This document shows, piece by piece, positions 62,336 to 64,000 of a stretch of 64,000 nucleotides of DNA. Source of the stretch: Fodinibacter luteus (GTDB lineage Bacteria; Actinomycetota; Actinomycetes; Actinomycetales; Dermatophilaceae); assembly GCF_039541575.1 (NCBI RefSeq), contig NZ_BAABGM010000010.1, forward strand, positions 1-64,000, given 5' to 3'. Under the pieces are notes generated by a model. It worked only from the letters and a program-made list of their open reading frames with translations, did no database searches and was not told where the DNA came from. Position 1 is the stretch's first letter, and each line of letters opens with the position of its first letter. Position numbers and translations under genes: made by a program.

Positions 62336-63526
62336 ATGCCGTCCGCCCGCCGCCCGCTGCCGTCGGCCGCCACCCGCGGCCGGGTCGCGCGGGCCGCCGG
62401 GGACCTCGGCGCGGCCGCCGTGCAGCAGATGGAGGCCGACCACGAGTGGTACCGCGCCCTGTCCGCCGAGAACCGCTCCTGGGTCGGCCTCGTCGCACAG
62501 GCCGGCATCTCCTCCTTCCTCGAGTGGTTCGGCGGCGAGCAGGCGCGCCCGGCGGTGACGGCCGACGTGTTCGGCACCGCCCCCCGCGAGCTGACCCGGT
62601 CGATCTCGCTCGGGCAGACCCTCGACCTCATCCGCACCGTCATCGCCGTCGTCGAGCGCGAGATCGCCGACCTCGCGGCGCCCGGGGAGGGCGACCTGGC
62701 CCGCGAGGCGGTGCTGCGCTACAGCCGAGAGGTGGCCTTCTCCGCCGCCGAGGTCTACGCCCAGGCCGCCGAGGCGCGAGGCGCCTGGGACGCCCGGCTC
62801 GAGTCGCTCGTCGTCGACGCCGTGCTGCGCGGCGAGGCCGACGACTCGATGCAGTCCCGGGCCGCGGCCCTGGGGTGGGGCGCCGTCACGAAGGTCGCCG
62901 TCGTCGTCGGCTCGACACCGCCGGGCGCCACCGCGCCCGTACTCACCGACCTGCACCGCGCGGCCCGGCGCCTCGGGGTCGAGCTGCTCGTCGCCATCCA
63001 CGGCCCGCGGATGGTGTGCATCGGCGGCAGCGTCACCGACCCGCTCGGCCTCGCGACCGCCCTCGACCCCCACCTCGGCGACGGTCCGCTCGTCGTCGGG
63101 CCCACGGTTCCGCACCTGTTCGCGGCCGGTCGCAGCGCGCGCGCCGCGATCTCCGGCCACGCCGCGGCCCCCGCCTGGGCGGGCGCCCCCCGCCCGGTCC
63201 ACGCCGACGACCTCCTCGCCGAGCGGGCCCTGCTCGGGGACCTCCCGGCCCGCGGGGCACTCGTCGCGCGCATCATCCGGCCCCTCGCGGAGAGCCCCGG
63301 CGGCACCCTGCTCGAGACGGCCGCGGCCTACCTCGACGGCGAGCGCGGGGTCGAGGGCACGGCCCGAGCCCTCATCGTCCACCCCAACACGGTGCGCTAC
63401 CGCCTCGCCGGGATCACGAAGGCGATCGGCTACGACCTCACCGACGCCCACGACGCCCAGACGGTACGGATCGCCCTCGCCTTCCACCGGCTCGGCCCGG
63501 CCGCCCGCACCGGTCCGCGCCCGTGA
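62336..63526 (+). CDS. fasR: PucR-type regulator of fatty acid synthesis (FasR-like)
   Basis: A 396-residue regulator with a C-terminal PucR-type helix-turn-helix (LIVHPNTVRYRLAGI) and a GGDEF-like/unknown central part. In Streptomyces FasR, encoded just upstream of fabD, activates the fabD-fabH-acpP-fabF operon; position, length and domain plan match. The ligand is not known from sequence; acyl-CoA or malonyl-CoA would be logical. Confidence 0.9.
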   Translation: MPSARRPLPSAATRGRVARAAGDLGAAAVQQMEADHEWYRALSAENRSWVGLVAQAGISSFLEWFGGEQARPAVTADVFGTAPRELTRSISLGQTLDLIRTVIAVVEREIADLAAPGEGDLAREAVLRYSREVAFSAAEVYAQAAEARGAWDARLESLVVDAVLRGEADDSMQSRAAALGWGAVTKVAVVVGSTPPGATAPVLTDLHRAARRLGVELLVAIHGPRMVCIGGSVTDPLGLATALDPHLGDGPLVVGPTVPHLFAAGRSARAAISGHAAAPAWAGAPRPVHADDLLAERALLGDLPARGALVARIIRPLAESPGGTLLETAAAYLDGERGVEGTARALIVHPNTVRYRLAGITKAIGYDLTDAHDAQTVRIALAFHRLGPAARTGPRP

Positions 63527-63541
63527 GGAACCCGATCCCGC

Positions 63542-63558
63542 TTGGAGGAAACCTCCAA
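63542..63558. promoter_or_regulatory. Palindromic operator candidate for FasR
   Basis: TTGGAGG-AAA-CCTCCAA is a perfect 7-bp inverted repeat with a 3-base centre, located 56 bp upstream of the fabD -10. It is placed well for an activator between fasR and fabD. Confidence 0.6.
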
Positions 63559-63613
63559 ATCCTCGCGCGCAGGTTCGTCCCCGTTCGTCACGGTTCGGTC
63601 ACGGCCGGGCCGT

Positions 63614-63619
63614 CAGGCT
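63614..63619 (+). promoter_or_regulatory. Candidate leaderless -10 of fabD
   Basis: CAGGCT ends six bases before the GTG at 63626, a one-base variant of the TAnnnT pattern. Confidence 0.5.
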
Positions 63620-63625
63620 GGACGG

Positions 63626-64000
63626 GTGATCGCCATCGTCTGCCCCGGCCAGGGCTCCCAGACCCCGGGCTTCCTCGCCCCGTGGCTCGAGCTGCCCGGC
63701 CTGCGTGACCAGCTGACCGCCCTGTCCGAGGCGGCCGAGGTCGACCTCGTCGCCCACGGCACGACGTCGGACGAGGACACCATCAAGGACACCGCCGTGG
63801 CCCAGCCGCTGCTCGTCGGGGCCGGCCTGCTCGCGCTGCGGGCGCTCGGCGGTGGCTCCTCGAGCACGGATGCCGTGCCGTCGAGCGGGGTGCTCGCCGG
63901 CCACTCCGTCGGTGAGGTCACCGCCGCGGCCGCTGCGGGTGTGCTCTCCGAGGCGGACGCCATGCGCTTCGTCGCCCTGCGCGGCCGCTCGATGGCCGAG
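63626..64000 (+). CDS. fabD: Malonyl-CoA:ACP transacylase, 5' part
   Basis: The first 125 residues of FabD, cut by the window end. VCPGQGSQTPGFL starts the fold and the nucleophile serine is in LAGHSVGEVTAAAAAGV. It loads malonate onto acyl carrier protein. A longer minus-strand open frame across the same bases is a shadow. Confidence 0.95.
   Translation, partial: MIAIVCPGQGSQTPGFLAPWLELPGLRDQLTALSEAAEVDLVAHGTTSDEDTIKDTAVAQPLLVGAGLLALRALGGGSSSTDAVPSSGVLAGHSVGEVTAAAAAGVLSEADAMRFVALRGRSMAE

Overview
The window is about 64 kb of very GC-rich DNA (roughly three quarters G+C by eye) from an actinobacterium. The gene content and local order point to Micrococcales, most likely Intrasporangiaceae or a close relative; this is inference, since only about 30 bases of 16S rRNA are present. 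GTG starts, 1-8 bp stop/start overlaps, a PriA-type HisA, MetZ, polyphosphate glucokinase, AceE-type pyruvate dehydrogenase and a FasR-fabD junction all fit. I see no phage, insertion sequence, CRISPR array or integrase. This is core chromosome, so the interest lies in regulation and in odd versions of housekeeping genes.

Layout. 1-2143: 5' end of a 16S rRNA gene (minus) with leader and two promoters, tyrS, and a long inverted repeat. 2174-4627: an adenosine-deaminase-family gene, a lipoprotein and a 3-methyladenine glycosylase. 4666-17096 (minus): the arginine operon argC-(ACT protein)-argJ-argB-argD-argF-argR-argH, preceded by pheS-pheT-SDR. 17220-21977: MFS transporter, large membrane protein, PAS histidine kinase, rRNA methyltransferase. 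21989-23722: infC-rpmI-rplT with a structured leader. 23770-29894: histidine operon hisD-hisC-hisB-(unknown)-hisH-priA-sseB. 29936-34277: glnA-glnE. 34414-44021: secreted M6 protease, panB, methyltransferase, map-ppgK, metallo-beta-lactamase-fold protein, cobalamin-binding protein, ECF sigma operon. 44476-50273: RNase P RNA, RNB exonuclease, yaaA, MpaB-like oxygenase, SRPBCC protein, rhodanese-metZ. 50318-52918: tRNA-Val followed by Nif3-like, zinc-ribbon and rnhC genes. 52987-57822: peroxiredoxin, DUF3052, two bacterial-PH proteins, alpha/beta hydrolase, fdhD. 57926-64000: aceE, argG, fasR and the start of fabD.

How the genes work together. Arginine synthesis is complete except that argG is missing from its usual slot between argR and argH and sits 54 kb away as the longer, E. 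coli-like type. The argC and argG promoters each carry a near-perfect ARG box laid over the -10 element, exactly eight bases before the start codon, so ArgR could shut both at the point of initiation. A small ACT_7 (CASTOR-like) gene is translationally coupled inside the operon and is a candidate arginine sensor. PriA serves both histidine and tryptophan synthesis. FasR and a palindrome before fabD suggest control of fatty acid synthesis.

The strongest window-wide signal is promoter grammar. Fifteen genes have a TAnnnT hexamer ending 6-8 bases before the start codon with no room for a Shine-Dalgarno, and seven more have CAnnnT in the same place: leaderless transcription looks like the default for first genes here. 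In at least three cases the TAG of the -10 is also the stop codon of the gene upstream. Other items worth attention: a tRNA-Val whose 3' end lies one base before the Nif3 start codon, a CarH-like cobalamin photosensor module without a DNA-binding domain, a catalytically dead phosphatase domain on RNase H, repeat tails on IF3, ArgH and the deaminase, and an over-represented GGATGCC/GGCATCC word.
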